Below are positions 11,479 through 22,366 of a stretch of 64,000 nt of DNA, in pieces. The DNA lies in the NCBI GenBank assembly GCA_014218235.1, contig CM024753.1, positions 1,240,001 to 1,304,000 on the forward strand, given 5' to 3'. The number at the start of each line of letters is the position of its first letter. Position 1 is the stretch's first letter. Both the position numbers and the translations under genes were made by a program. This DNA is from Colocasia esculenta. Taxonomy: Eukaryota; Streptophyta; Magnoliopsida; Alismatales; Araceae. Under the pieces are notes generated by a model. That model saw only the letters and a list, made by a program, of their open reading frames with translations, was not told the DNA's origin and ran no database searches.

Positions 11479-12312
11479 TTGACTAACAAGCCATCATGGC
11501 CAGTCAAGAAGCTCAAAATCCAGACCTCTTGGCTAACAAGCCGTCAAGGCCAGTCAAAGGTCGAAACCCATGTCTTTTGGCTAACAAGCCGTCAAGGCCA
11601 GTTAAAAGTCAAGTCTCGAGCTTCTTTGGCTAACAAGCCGTCAAGGCCAGTCAAAAAGCTCAAAATCCAGACCTCTTGGCTAACAAGCCGTCCAGGCCAG
11701 TCAAAGGTTGAAATCCATGTCTTTTGGCTAACAAGTCGTCAAGACCAGTCAAAAGCCAAATCCCTAGCTTCTTGGCTAACAAGCCGTCAAGGCCAGTCAA
11801 AAAGCTTAAAATCCAGACCTCTTGGCTAACAAGCCGTCAAGGCCAGTCAAAGGTCAAAATCCACGTCTTTTGACTAACAAGCCGTCAAGGCCAGTCAAAG
11901 GTCGAAATCCATGTCTTTTGGCTAACAAGCCGTCAAGGCCAGCCAAAAGTCAAATCTCAAGCTTCTTTGGCTAACAAGCCGTCAAGGCCAGTCAAAGGTC
12001 AAAATCCACGTCTTTTGACTAACAAGCCGTCAAGGCCAGTCAAAGGTCGAAATCCATGTCTTTTGGCTAACAAGCCGTCAAGGCCAGCCAAAAGTCAAAT
12101 CTCAAGCTTCTTTGGCTAACAAGCCGTCAAGGCCAGTCAAGAAGCTCAAAATCCAGACCTCTTGGCTAACAAGCCGTCAAGGCTAGTCAAAGGTCGAAAC
12201 CCATGTCTTTTGGCTAACAAGCCGTCAAGGCCAGTCAAAAGTCAAGTCTCGAGCTTCTTTGGCTAACAAGCCGTCAAGGCCAGTCAAAAAGCTCAAAATC
12301 CAGACCTCTTGG
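11479..12312. repeat. Tandem array, about 48-54-bp unit, left part
   Basis: About 17 units each contain TTGGCTAACAAGCCGTCAAGG followed by CCAGTCAAA and a variable tail (GGTCGAAACCCATGTCTT, or GCTCAAAATCCAGACCTC). The alternation of tails suggests a higher-order unit. The array is cut at 12312 by the minus-strand gypsy insertion and continues at 19857. Tandem arrays in the 3' untranslated region are known in Tat/Ogre elements and can seed satellite DNA. Confidence 0.9.
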
Positions 12313-12798
12313 TGATGCGGCACAGCGGCGGAGAGAAGAGAGGCCAGCGAACAGAGGGAGAAAGAGGGAGGGCGGTAGACAGAGGAGGAACCGGGTTGGG
12401 GATCCACCCCTGGGGAATCCACCCCGCTGGAAGAAGACCACAATGGCGGCTGCTGCCAAAGCAATCTTCAAATGTTCATTCCCCACTAAAACAGGAGATT
12501 ACACAATATTAATAGTGATGGAACCCTAATGGTCCTCACTAAACACCCAAAGACCAAAATAACCCAAGCCTAAAAAATAGGTCCAAAATCGGACCCGAAA
12601 ATACATAAAAATAAAAAGAGCTCAAATGGGCCTCAAATGGGCCCTTTACATCTCTAATAGCTCAAACTCATAAAGGGACTAAACTAGTGGCCCGACGGCC
12701 AATCGCCAAGCCAAATAGAAGCTGTCGTCGCTGCCCGTCGCCTCCGCCTGCGGTAAACCTGCACTCTGTCGGCCCGGTCCAGAGCTCGGGTGTCCCCA
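12313..12798 (-). repeat. 3' LTR (486 bp) of the nested minus-strand gypsy element
   Basis: The plus strand reads TGATGCGGCACAGCGGCGG...GGGTGTCCCCA. It is near-identical to 19372-19851. Most differences are one-base length changes in short homopolymers. Confidence 0.93.
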
Positions 12799-12829
12799 CC
12801 AATACCCCTCGCCTGAGAAGAACTCGACC

Positions 12830-13025
12830 CCGTCGAGTAAGGGTCCTGACGGCTCTGGTGACGCTCCAAAAGGTTAGGGTCAATCTGCTGTAGCTCCGAG
12901 CGGGTGATCCACGCATCATCAGTGGAAGGTCGACCCTTCCAGCGAACCAGGTAGCGCTGACAGTCTCCGCTCTGAGTGGTGACTACTGCTCATCCAGTAT
13001 TTGGTCAATCTGCTCACGCCGTGTA
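12830..13025 (-). pseudogene. Chromodomain at the integrase C terminus
   Basis: Read on the minus strand across a frameshift, the segment gives YLVRWKGRP, then a short acidic linker, then AWITRSELQQIDPNLLERHQ. Aromatic and WKG features mark a chromodomain-like fold. In chromoviruses this domain steers integration toward particular chromatin marks. The same module, better preserved, is at about 31010-31190. Confidence 0.75.
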
Positions 13026-13412
13026 GGAGTCAAGGCTGGAGGTGGACACTCAGGGGTGGGATCGCTCACAAGGGGAGGTGAAGGCTCGAATGGATCACTG
13101 GGAATCACTGCGGGATCTCTATAAGCTACAAGATCTGAAAATTAAAAGTGGAACTCATACCATAATCTGGTGGTAGATCAATGACGTAAGCGTTGGATCC
13201 AATTCGTTTTAGAACTTTAAAGGGTCCCGCTCCCCGGGATTGTAGTTCTTCACGGTCCTGAGGGAAACCGTTCAGGTCTGACCCTGATCATAACGTAATC
13301 ACCCTCATGGAAATCGTGGAAACGACGATGTAAATTGCTGCTGCTCGATAATTTTCATTGCTGACCTCAATGTGGTGACGAATACTATCGTGCAGACCTC
13401 TAATGTGCTCAG

Positions 13413-14311
13413 CTAACGACTGTGCAGACTCAGAGACTCGGACCTGGTGAGACATGGGAACAAGATCGACCGGACTCCTAGGCCTATACCTGTGACTATC
13501 TCGAAAGGCATGCCAGTGGACCTGTTGACCGAGTTGTTGTAGGCAAATTCAGCTTGAGGTAAGATTAGATCCCAATTCCGAGCATTCTCACCAACTAGGC
13601 AACGTAACAAGTCCCCTAGACTCCTGTTAACCACTTCCGTTTGGCCATCTGTCTGGGGGTGGTAGGCGGTAGAAAATTTGAGCTTAGTGCCCAAGAGGTG
13701 CCACAGGGTCTTCCAAAAATAGCTAACAAATCGCACATCCCTGTCCGACACGATGGATTTGGGAAGCCTGCGGAGGCGCACGACCTCAGAGAGGAAAAGA
13801 CGGGCCACTTTAGAAGCATCGGAGGTCTTGGCACAGGGAATGAAATGGGCCATTTTGGAGAACCTGTCCACCACCACCATGACAGAGTTATGCCGACGGA
13901 CCGTGCGTGGCAATCCCAAGACAAAATCCATACTCACGTCCTGCCACGGGCGGTCGGGCACAGGTAGAGGAGTATAGAGACCGGGTTTGTTTTTTCGTTG
14001 CTTGGCCAAAGCACATGTGCGACATTGGGCCACAATTCGGGCCACATCACGTTTTAAACTAGGCCAATAGAACCGGTACTCCACTAGCTCAATGGTCTTA
14101 TTGCGACCGAAGTGTCCAGCCAAACCTCCAGCATGCACTTCCCAAACAAGAAAATCGCGCACAGAGGTACGGGGAATGCAAAGCTTATGTTCCCGAAAAA
14201 GATACCGTCCTGAAGGACGAAGTCATTATATAACTGGGAGGGGCAGATTGGAGGGAAAGAGGATGGGACCGAAATCCGGGCAGCTAGGGTAGTCATCTCG
14301 TAATCTCTCAA
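13413..14311 (-). pseudogene. Integrase of the nested gypsy element
   Basis: A 249-aa open frame (13413-14162) covers most of the enzyme, and its upstream edge continues in another frame to 14311. The zinc domain has the spaced His pair in VHAGGLAGHFGRNKTIEL and the pair CRTC. The catalytic D,D-35-E triad is visible: D in MDFVLGLPRT, D in IVSDRDVRF, E in DGQTEVVNRSL. After NSVNRSTGMPFEIVTG the reading shifts relative to the copy at 30095-30730, where this part reads STGMSPFEIVTGYRARQ. Integrase joins element DNA to the host chromosome. Single-base losses break the frame. Confidence 0.9.
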
Positions 14312-14359
14312 ATCCCGTGACTTCCGAAGAGACGACTACCAGCAAAGAGGCGCGACGAC

Positions 14360-15650
14360 TCAGCGCATCAGCCACTCGATTCTCCACCCCAGCCTTATGT
14401 TGAGGACAAATGTGTAGGCCTGAAGATACTCCACCCAACGACTATGCCGTGGGTTAAGTTTCTTTTGGGCGTGGAGAAATCGCAGAGCCTCGTGGTCCGA
14501 AAACAGCACGAACTCGTGAGGAAGAAGGTAGTGCCTCCAGTACCTCAGGGCCTGGACTACCGCATAGAATTCTTTGTCGTAGGTGGAATACTTTAATTTG
14601 GCATCGCTTAACTTCTCACTGAAGAAAGCGACGGGGTGACTCTCCTGGCTCAGTACCCCACCTATGCCAACACCAGAGGCATCACAAGCTACCTCAAACA
14701 CCTTAGAAAAATCCGGCAATCTAAGCACAGGTGCTTGGGTCATAAGCTCCTTAAGATCGCGAAAGGCGGAAGCAGTTGCCTTAGTCCAAGCAAAGGTTCC
14801 CTTTCGCATGCAGTCAGTAATGGGAGCCGTGATGGTGCTGAACCCTCTAATAAATCGACGGTAGTAGAAGGTGGCAAGACCGTGGAAACTACGAACTTCA
14901 TGAAGGTTCTGCGGTTCTGGCCACTCCACAATCGCCTTGACCTTATCCGGGTCAGCAGAAACACCCATACCAGAGACAATAAACCCCAAGAAAGTAACCT
15001 GAGAAGTCACGAAAGCGCACTTCTTGAGGTTTCCATACAGGCTCTTCGGCGCAAGGTAGCGCAAACCTGCCTCAGGTGATCCAGATGGTCAATCCTCGTG
15101 CGGCTATAAATAAGGATGTCATCAAAATATACGACGAGGAACACCCCGATGAATGGACGCAACACCTGATTCATAAGTCGCATAAAGGTGCTCGGGGCGT
15201 TGGAGAGACCAAATGGCATGACCAACCACTCATAGAGTCCGTCCTTCGTTTTGAAGGCGGTCTTCCACTCATCACCAGGCCGAACCTCACCTAGTGGTAA
15301 CCACTCCTTAGATCGATCTTGGAAAATAGAGTGGCTCCCGCCATCATATCCAACATGTCATCCAGGCGGGGAATGGGAAATCGATACCTCACTGTAATGC
15401 GATTGATTGCACGGCTATCCACGCACATTCTCCAAGTCCCATCTTTTTTGGAGCCAATAGTGCGGGAACGGCGCAAGGACTCATACTCTCTCTCACACGA
15501 CCCTGCCTCAGGTACTCTTCCACTTGCCTCTGCAATTCAGCATGCTCAGTGGGGTTCATGCGATAATGGGGAAGGTTGGGCAAAGAAGAGCCCGGGATCA
15601 GATCGATGGCATGCTGGATGTCACGCATCGGAGGTAGACCTTCAGGAAGA
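14360..15650 (-). pseudogene. Reverse transcriptase and RNase H of the nested gypsy element
   Basis: In minus-strand order, an RT start piece (YRMNPTEHAELQRQVEEYL, 15389-15628) is followed by MCVDSRAINRITVRYRFPIP and KIDLRSGYH (15291-15476). Next come MPFGLSNAPSTFMRLMNQVL and the catalytic box YFDDILIYS (15007-15225). The connection and RNase H run 14360-15064, with FEVACDASGVGIG, KEFYAVVQALRYW and FVLFSDHEALRFL giving the D-E-D residues of RNase H. Stops and shifts separate the pieces. The set copies element RNA into DNA. All core motifs remain, so decay is light. Confidence 0.92.
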
Positions 15651-15849
15651 TCACTAGGGAAGACATCCGAGAACTCCTTGAGGAGGCTGGTAACATCTTC
15701 AGGCTGCTCACTAGGGTGTCTGCGACACCTTCATCATCCACTTCCTAACCATCAGAGCATATATGACGTCATAATCAAAGAGCTCGTGCTCGAACTCTCG
15801 GGCAGTGATCAACTGTAACGTCATAGAGGTCGGAGTGCTCGTCTTAGGG

Positions 15850-16400
15850 GCACGAGCAGAAGTGGGCTTCCGGCATGGGGTGCCAAGGCACTAGTAGTAG
15901 TGCTCGGCTGAGAGGAGCTGGGTCGCCAGAAGGGGCAGCCACCTGAGGGGCGGCTGCAACAGAAGGGGAGGTGGGAGCTGAGGGCTCCAGAGAGGGAATA
16001 GTACGAGGGCGGGAGGGATGAATCGTGATACGGTGACCGCCATGCTTGAAGACACATGTATTGGACCGCCCATAAAGAGCCGCATCCATATCAAAAATCC
16101 ATGGCGGCCAAGGATAACACTCCCGACTTCCATAGGCAGGACATCACACCAAATCTGAGCCTCATATGATTGGAGATGAATGGGTACGAGGCATCTCAGA
16201 CGAACAGGAATCGACGTGGTGCACCAGGAGACCTGATAGGACGAGGATGGTCCTCAGTCGCCAGACCTAAATGGGCAACCGTGTAGTGAAATAGCATTAA
16301 TGCAGCTCCCACTACAATGACTGACTCGACAGACTCTCCCACCCAAAGGCAGTAGGTCTGTAAAATGGCGTGTACGGCGCCATCCTCAGTCTCTTTGGGA
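15850..16400 (-). pseudogene. Retropepsin-type protease region, active-site motif damaged
   Basis: In one minus-strand frame, AHLGLATEDHPRPY, CLVPIHLQSYEAQIWCDVLP and GSVILGRPWIFDMDAALYGR match the C-terminal half of plant gypsy aspartic proteases (the ILG-RPW flap region). The expected active-site triplet DSG before this is replaced by VVGAAL at about 16290-16310, so the catalytic Asp appears lost by a small deletion. The protease would cut the Gag-Pol polyprotein. Confidence 0.65.
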
Positions 16401-16591
16401 TGAGCTAGGATACATCGAACCACCCCTAGCCGATTTTCTTGGGCGCCACCACCAAGTCAGCGGGTTCGCCGACGCCCACAAACTCGCCCTCATACTCATC
16501 GGCCAGGTCATCACCCTCATGATCCACATCCAGAAGGGGCTGCTCCTGCTAGGAGGGTTCGCCATTACCAATAGCTAGAGCTCTCTGGGGA

Positions 16592-16633
16592 CAATCAATC
16601 GCATGGTGCCCTATCCCCTGACAACGATAACAA
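16592..16633 (-). other. Gag zinc knuckle (CX2CX4HX4C)
   Basis: The minus strand encodes CYRCQGIGHHAIDC, a perfect CX2CX4HX4C nucleic-acid-binding knuckle at the end of Gag. It is normally used to package genomic RNA. Confidence 0.88.
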
Positions 16634-16639
16634 CGGTCG

Positions 16640-17872
16640 TGGGATTTATCGCCCGGACGTGTGGTCTCCCTCATTGGCGCTTTCCCTCTATATCACGCCT
16701 GGGAGGAGGTAAGGCAGGTGGGGTCTCCCTGGGCGCTGGCCCTCCGGGCCCCGGGTAGATGGGACCCGCTGGGTGGGCCCCGGGGCTGCTCTCTGATCTG
16801 GAGGGCGCTGATAGGTAGTCCTAGCTCGAGAAGATTCCCACTCTTGCTCAAATTGCTCATTTCACGCGCAATCTGATAGGCTGATCAAGAGTGGTCACAT
16901 GCTGACGGAAGAGCTCTTGCTGATAAGCTCGACGTAAACCCCTCCGGAAGCGAGAAAGGGTCACGGCAACCCTCCTCACGGGTTCCACACCTCAGTAACA
17001 GGTCATCGAATTCATCAATATACTCTGACACTTCCTAGAGCCTTGCGAGATGCTCTGCCATCTATCAATCAAGCGGTGGCGGTACGTCGCAGGGACGTAC
17101 TTCTCACGAAGTCTGGCCTTCATCTCATCCCATGTGTCAATCGGCTCCTCAAATCTCTGAGCAACGCGCTCCTCGAGGTTGTTCCAATAGGTTAATGCAC
17201 GACCCCTTAACATGGTCTTGGCGGAAGAAAGCTCGCCGAGGGTCGGACATTCCCAGCCAATCAAAATATCTGTTCATCTAGCTTCCCAATCTAGATAATC
17301 ATGAGGTTCCAAGGAACCGTCAAAGCTGGGGCCTCGAGGGGGCATTCCGGATATCATGATTCCGATCCCGATACGCCATCGCTCTTCTCATCAAACTCCC
17401 GGTCATACCTCTACCATCTCTCCCATACCCACGAGCAACAGGTACCTGGGGTTTTCTTCCTCTTCAAAATTATCCTGGTCGTAGTCAATGTACTGACCAC
17501 GCCGATCATCGGCAAAGGGCCGCCCTAGGCTGAGGGTGCCGAGGGGCAGCAGGAGAACGGGGGTGCTGGTGCTGGGGTCTCTCGACAACAGGATCTCTCC
17601 TCGGCTCACGGATAACCCCCTCTAAAGCTGCAAGGCGACCCGCCATCCCTGAACAGTACGATCTGACCCAGTGACTCTCTCATCAAGACCAACAAGTTCC
17701 TCTCTCATTCCCGGATGTCATCTCTAAGCTGCAACACTAGATCGGTCAAACTCAGGTCTCCAGGAGGGTTGGCATGAGCGCCTTGAGGTGGAAGGCGGTT
17801 ACCAGACATAGCTTGTTGAGGTCTAGACATCGGCACTGAAGTGTGATAATCAGCACCGCTACGTGTGGGCAT
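16640..17872 (-). pseudogene. Gag of the nested gypsy element
   Basis: The likely start ATG is at 17870-17872 on the minus strand, giving MPTRSGADYHTSVPMSR and a Gln/Pro-rich N terminus. The capsid domain is at 16992-17264, with AKTMLRGRALTYWNNLEERV, WDEMKARLREKYVP and RLIDRWQSISQGS. The zinc knuckle follows. Several frameshifts separate start, capsid and knuckle. Confidence 0.8.
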
Positions 17873-19357
17873 GAGACGCCACTAACATGCAACAACTAAT
17901 GACGACGCCACTCTCTTTTTTTTTTTTTTGGAATAATAGAAATTGAAAACAAACGACTCAAAATCCTACAACCTACGACGACGACTACGACACGACGACT
18001 TACCACGAGTGAGATCAGCAGTGCGAACTAATCGAATTGCATGCAATTTACGTGTCGTGCACGTGTCCAGGAAAGTGAGTGCTTTTAAACAGACGCTACA
18101 ATGTTCGGATTTTGGGCAACTTCGCAGTTCTAAACAAATTTTCTTTTCAAGCAATCAAAGATTTTCCACCTATATTAATGATATTCCACAATGAATATAA
18201 CCGACTGATGCTCAAAAGATGGTCTCATAACTAATATCACAAAATTCCGCAGCAATAAATTTAAACGGGCGAGATTTCCTAACGCACGTTCACGGCGGCA
18301 AATTTAACCAAGTACAGGACGAGCAGAAATGAGAGCGACTATAAACGCTAACCGACTCGGTCGAGCGAGGTCCCACTGATAAACGTGTCCACACGCACGT
18401 CGCAATCACGAAGCCGAAGTCGAACACTCGCCGTCGTGGGGTCGAGGTCCGCTGTCCCGGTCCGGTTCGATCCTCAACGCAGCAAGTAAACGCTGTACGG
18501 ACGCCACGTCTTGTCCGGTCGTTGGTGAGACAACCGGTCTTTTGGGGTGTTGGCGTGGAGGTGTACGCGGACGACGTGCCTGAAATATCTCGTGCGGTAG
18601 AACTGGAAAATAGACGGGCGCTGGATGGTCTTGGTTAGCGTTCGGCACTCCGTTGTTCTGGTTCATCGACTCCGGTTGGCCGTGACTCTCGCACGTTCAG
18701 GGCCCCGTGATGAAGACCACCAGACCGGTCTCAAACCGACCCTGCGGTGATCGGCTACACGGTAGAAGAGGCGCGCACGAGAGATCTGGGGCGGACGAGG
18801 CCGATCGAGTCCGCTGGCGTCCCGGGAGCAGGGGCGCAGGGCACGTGCACGGGGGGGGTCGCCGCTGGCTTCCGGGCGCCGGGGTCGGGCTCGCGAGCGG
18901 TGCGGAGGGCGGCTTCACGTGGGGGCGCTGGGGCGGGTAGCCACGTGCTGGAGCGGAGGACGCGGCTCCACGGAAGGGCAGCGCGGGGCTGGGGCTGGCG
19001 TCCGAGGGGGGCGCGAGCGGTTCAGCGGCGCGGGGGGGAGGCCGCGGGGGCGACGCCTGCGAGTTCTGCAGGCCGCAGACAGGGGTCCGCCGGCGTTGGG
19101 GACCGGTGGCAGCGGCGGCCGCGAAGGTGCGGACGCGAGGGCGCGGGTGCGTGGCGGCCGCGGACGCGGAAACGGGGCCGGGCGAAATGGCCTAGAGGTG
19201 CAGCGTCGGGCCCACGCAGGTGGGAAGCGGGGCGACCAGGAGAGGGGGTCGCGAGAGTGGAGGTCTGGGAACAGGGGCGCGGGCCTCTTCGCTCCGGTGC
19301 AGCGGCTCACGCAGGGGAGGGAGAAGACCGGACTGGCTTCTGAAGAGAAGCCGACCG
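17873..19357 (-). other. Long leader between primer site and gag
   Basis: About 1.5 kb separates the primer site from the gag start. The half nearest the LTR (18700-19340) is very GC-rich with long but meaningless open frames on both strands. An 86-aa minus-strand frame (18406-18666) is Pro/Arg-rich and unrecognised. I see no supported gene. Confidence 0.5.
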
Positions 19358-19369
19358 GCTCTGATACCA
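19358..19369 (-). other. Primer-binding site (initiator Met tRNA)
   Basis: The minus strand reads TGGTATCAGAGC two bases after the LTR end GCATCA. This is the standard plant site complementary to the 3' end of initiator Met tRNA. Confidence 0.95.
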
Positions 19370-19371
19370 CT

Positions 19372-19851
19372 TGATGCGGCACATCGGCGGAGAGAAGAGA
19401 GCCATCGAACAGAGGGAGAAGAGAGGCAGGGCGGTAGACAGAGGAGGAACCGGGTTGGGGATTCCACCCCGGGAATCCACCCCGCTGGAAGAAGACCACA
19501 ATGGCGGCTGCCCAAAGCAATCTTCAAATGTTCATTCCCCACTAAAACAGGAGATTACACAATATAATAGTGATGGAACCCTAATGGTCCTCACTAAACA
19601 CCCAAAGACCAAAATAACCCCAAGCCTAAAAAATAGGTCCAAAATCGGACCCGAAAATACATAAAAATAAAAAGAGCTCAAATGGCCTCAAAGGGGCCTT
19701 ATTACATCTCTAATAGCTCAAACTCATAAAGGGACTAAACTAGTGGCCCGACGGCCAATCGCCAAGCCAATAGAAGCTGTCGTCGCTGCCCGTCGCCTCG
19801 CCTGCGGTAAACCTGCACTCTGTCGGCCGGTCAGAGCTAGGGTGTCCCCCA
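19372..19851 (-). repeat. 5' LTR (480 bp) of the nested minus-strand gypsy element
   Basis: This is the partner of 12313-12798, with only minor differences, mainly single-base indels. It is followed by the target duplication CTTGG and the resumed tandem array. Confidence 0.93.
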
Positions 19852-20040
19852 CTTGGCTAACAAGCCGCCAAGGCCAGTCAAAGGTCGAAACCCATGTCTT
19901 TTGGCTAACAAGCCGTCAAGGCCAGCCAAAAGTCAAATCTCAAGCTCTTTGGCTAACAAGCCGTCAAGGCCAGTCAAAAAGTCAAAATCCAGACCTTTTG
20001 GCTAACAAGCCGCCAAGGCCAGTTAGAAGTCAAATTACGA
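19852..20040. repeat. Tandem array, about 48-54-bp unit, right part
   Basis: About four more units of the TTGGCTAACAAGCC array follow the nested element. They continue the array cut at 12312 and so confirm the insertion point. Confidence 0.9.
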
Positions 20041-20535
20041 GCCCTAGAGGAGCCTCAATCCTCCAAACATATTCACGGCTCTCAGGGAAGCCTCTAATTC
20101 CCTACCATAACAAATCTAACTTCTCAATTCACGGCTCTCAGGGAAGCCTCTAATTCTACCATTCATATAAACTCAAATTCTCAACCCACGGCTCTCAGGG
20201 AAGCCACTAATTCCCTACTATACATAAATCAAAATTCTAAATCATGGCTCTAGGAAGCCTTTAATTCCCTACCGACTATAAACCAGGCTTTTGGCCAATA
20301 CACCATCAAGGTTGGCCAACCCAATTAAAATCCAAATTCAAATCCTACGGCTTTCGGGGAAGCCTTTAATTCCCTACCGCACATAAAACCCAAACCCTTG
20401 GCCAACACACCATCAAGGTCCGCCAAGTCAGCCAAAATTCAAATCCAAATTCTTACGGCTCTCAGGGAAGCCTTTAATTCCCTACCATACACAAATTCAA
20501 ATTCTTACGGCTCTCAGGGAAGCTTTTAATTCCTC
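20041..20535. repeat. Tandem array around CACGGCTCTCAGGGAAGCC
   Basis: About eight imperfect units, mostly 50-60 bp, each contain ACGGCTCTCAGGGAAGCCTCTAATTCCCTACC plus an A-rich spacer. Two units carry an extra insertion resembling the GGCCAACACACCATCAAGG text. This is a second family of tandem repeats in the Tat 3' region. Confidence 0.8.
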
Positions 20536-20587
20536 ACAAAAAAAAAGAAAAAAAAGAGGAAAAAAAAAAGAAATAGAATAAGTAGGG

Positions 20588-20810
20588 GCTTAAAAAGGAG
20601 GTGCCCCGACGGACTTGGTCTACCATTTCATCGTGATGGATCAAGGGTAAAAAGGTCTAAAATCCAGCTGAGGTGAAAACCCGAAAGGGCGTCTCAGGCA
20701 AAAATGGGTAAACCCCTCAACGTGAAAATCTGCAAATGCGTGTTGGAAAAAGCTAGAGGGGGCAATCTTGGCGAAAACCCAAGGGCGCTGAGGTTGGTAA
20801 TGTGAACAAA
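20588..20810 (+). repeat. Dispersed 3'-region block, copy 2
   Basis: This diverged copy of 10938-11160 has the same order of landmarks: GAGGTGCCCCG-CGGACTTG, AATCAAGGG, CAGCTGAGGTGAAAACCCG, GGCAAAAATGGG, then further GTGAAAA motifs. The two copies flank the first two arrays. Confidence 0.7.
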
Positions 20811-20954
20811 AAAAGAGAAAGAAAAAAAAAGGAGAGAAAAAGCAAAATCTGTCAGCCACGTTGTTATGGACATTCCCTATCCATGATGGCTGGCCAAGTC
20901 AAAGTTTACGTCTTTTGCTAACAAGTCGTCAAGACCAGCCAAAAGTCAAATCAC

Positions 20955-21540
20955 GTGCCCGAGGGAGCCTCAATCCTCTCACCCAAATATGCGCCCGAGG
21001 GAGCCTCAATCCTCTCAACCAAAAGACGTGCCTGAGGGAGCCTCAATCCTCTCAACCAAAATACGTGCCCGAAAGAGCCTCAATCCTCTCAACCAAAATA
21101 TGCGCCCGAGGGAGCCTCAATCCTCTCAACCAAAAGACGGGCCTGAGGGAGCCTCAATCCTCTCAACCAAAATACGTGCCCGAAGGAGCCTCAATCCTCT
21201 CAACCAAAATACGTGCTCGAGGGAGCCTCAATTCTCTCATCCAAAATACGTGCCCGAGGGAGCCTCGATCTTCTCACCCAAATACGTGCCCGAGGGAGCC
21301 TCAATCCTCTCACCCAAGTACGTGCCCGAGGGAGCCTCAATCCTCTCACCCAAAATATGTGTCTGAGGAAGCCTCAATCCTCTCACCCAAATCATGTGCC
21401 TGAGGGAGCCTCAATCCTCTCACCGAAATATGTGCCCGAGGGAGCCTCAAATCTCTCATCAAAATTATGGCCCTAGAGAAGCCTCAATTCTCTAACACAA
21501 GCATGTCATGGCCCCAGAGGAGCCCTAATCCTCCAAGTGA
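20955..21540. repeat. Tandem array, 36-38-bp unit
   Basis: About 16 units of GAGGGAGCCTCAATCCTCTCA plus ACCAAAATACGTGCCC occur. Units in the middle are close to identical, and those at the right end drift (GAGAAGCCTCAATTCTC), as expected when array edges age. The apparent ORFs here (up to 180 aa) are repeats of the unit in shifting frames and not a gene. Confidence 0.92.
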
Positions 21541-22366
21541 AATACCTCACGGCTTTTGGGGAAGCCTTAAAATCCCTGTTATCAATAAAGATCACATGAT
21601 GATGGTGGAACACAGAAGCACGATGTATATATCAAATAAAAGTCTTGGTCCCAAGACAGACCCTTGGGATAGCCCAAAAAAGGAGAAGTCAAAATTAATG
21701 GATAGCATACACTGATGCTAAAAACAACATTTCTCAAGCAACTCTATGCTCCGGTGTCGCTTGCCCTCAGAGGTTAACATGTGCAAAAGAATGGTACAAA
21801 TGACTCTGTTATGCATAAGCGAGGTCGTCATTTCACGCCGATTCATGGCTTGCACGATTTTCGTAGAAGTTATAGCAGCCTCTGCTTGCAAAACAGCTAG
21901 CTGGGTCTCCAAGATCGTCAACTCCAAGCAATCTCTTCCAAATGTCATGTACTTGATCCAACTCTGCAAGATCCAGACAACAGGAGATCAGATTTTGCCA
22001 CAAAGGAACAAGGAAAAAAGAAAGGATAAAGCAGCTTATCAGAAGATATATCACAGCAAAGTCACAATTCTCAATGCATAAAGTAAAATTTCGGCATTGT
22101 TGTCATGTGATGATGGTCATTGGTACCGCAAGCTCAAAAGAAAGTGAAAGTTTACTGCAAGTATGACACAAGCTGTGACGTATCAAATTCACAAGAATCA
22201 AATATCCAACATGGGTCTCAAGAAAGTCAAAATGGCTGAAATGAATTGACAGAATGAATGAAATGAACCCTCTGAAAGGCAATATGTGCTAAAATATAGC
22301 TGGAAAGATTCACACGAGACAGTCGCCCTATGTTTCACTCTTGGACGCCAGTCTCGTGGGGGCATT
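21541..22366 (+). other. Unique 3' region and polypurine tract of the Tat element
   Basis: The stretch holds no supported gene. A minus-strand open frame of 83 aa (21718-21969) with a Leu-rich, possibly helical sequence might be a relic of an antisense extra ORF like that at 650-2740. The text AAAGTCTTGGTCCC near 21640 also occurs at about 2897 in the oldest element, linking the two families. The tract CGTGGGGGCATT ends at 22366, directly before the 3' LTR. Confidence 0.5.

Larger units (their letters stand above)
12313..19851 (-). mobile_element. Chromodomain-bearing Ty3/gypsy retrotransposon, nested
   Basis: This complete-length element (7.5 kb) on the minus strand has LTRs at 12313-12798 (3' LTR) and 19372-19851 (5' LTR), beginning TGGGG and ending GCATCA in element orientation. 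A 5-bp target duplication CTTGG lies at 12308-12312 and 19852-19856. The primer site TGGTATCAGAGC is at 19358-19369. In element order, gag, zinc knuckle, protease, RT, RNase H, integrase and chromodomain can all be found, but with frameshifts. Integrase text such as MDFVLGLPRT and RFSKMAHF, and a C-terminal chromodomain, place it among plant chromoviruses, nearest the CRM/Galadriel type by eye. It belongs to the same broad family as the element at 28950-32248. Confidence 0.95.

Noticed and set aside
18747..19542. ORFs of up to 201 aa in the leader of the nested gypsy element
   Set aside because: Same reason: GC-rich DNA with few chance stops, no domain, and both strands open.
20861..21476. 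180-aa ORF of PQSSQPK-type repeats
   Set aside because: It is the translation of a 37-bp tandem array. Because 37 is not a multiple of three, each unit changes frame.
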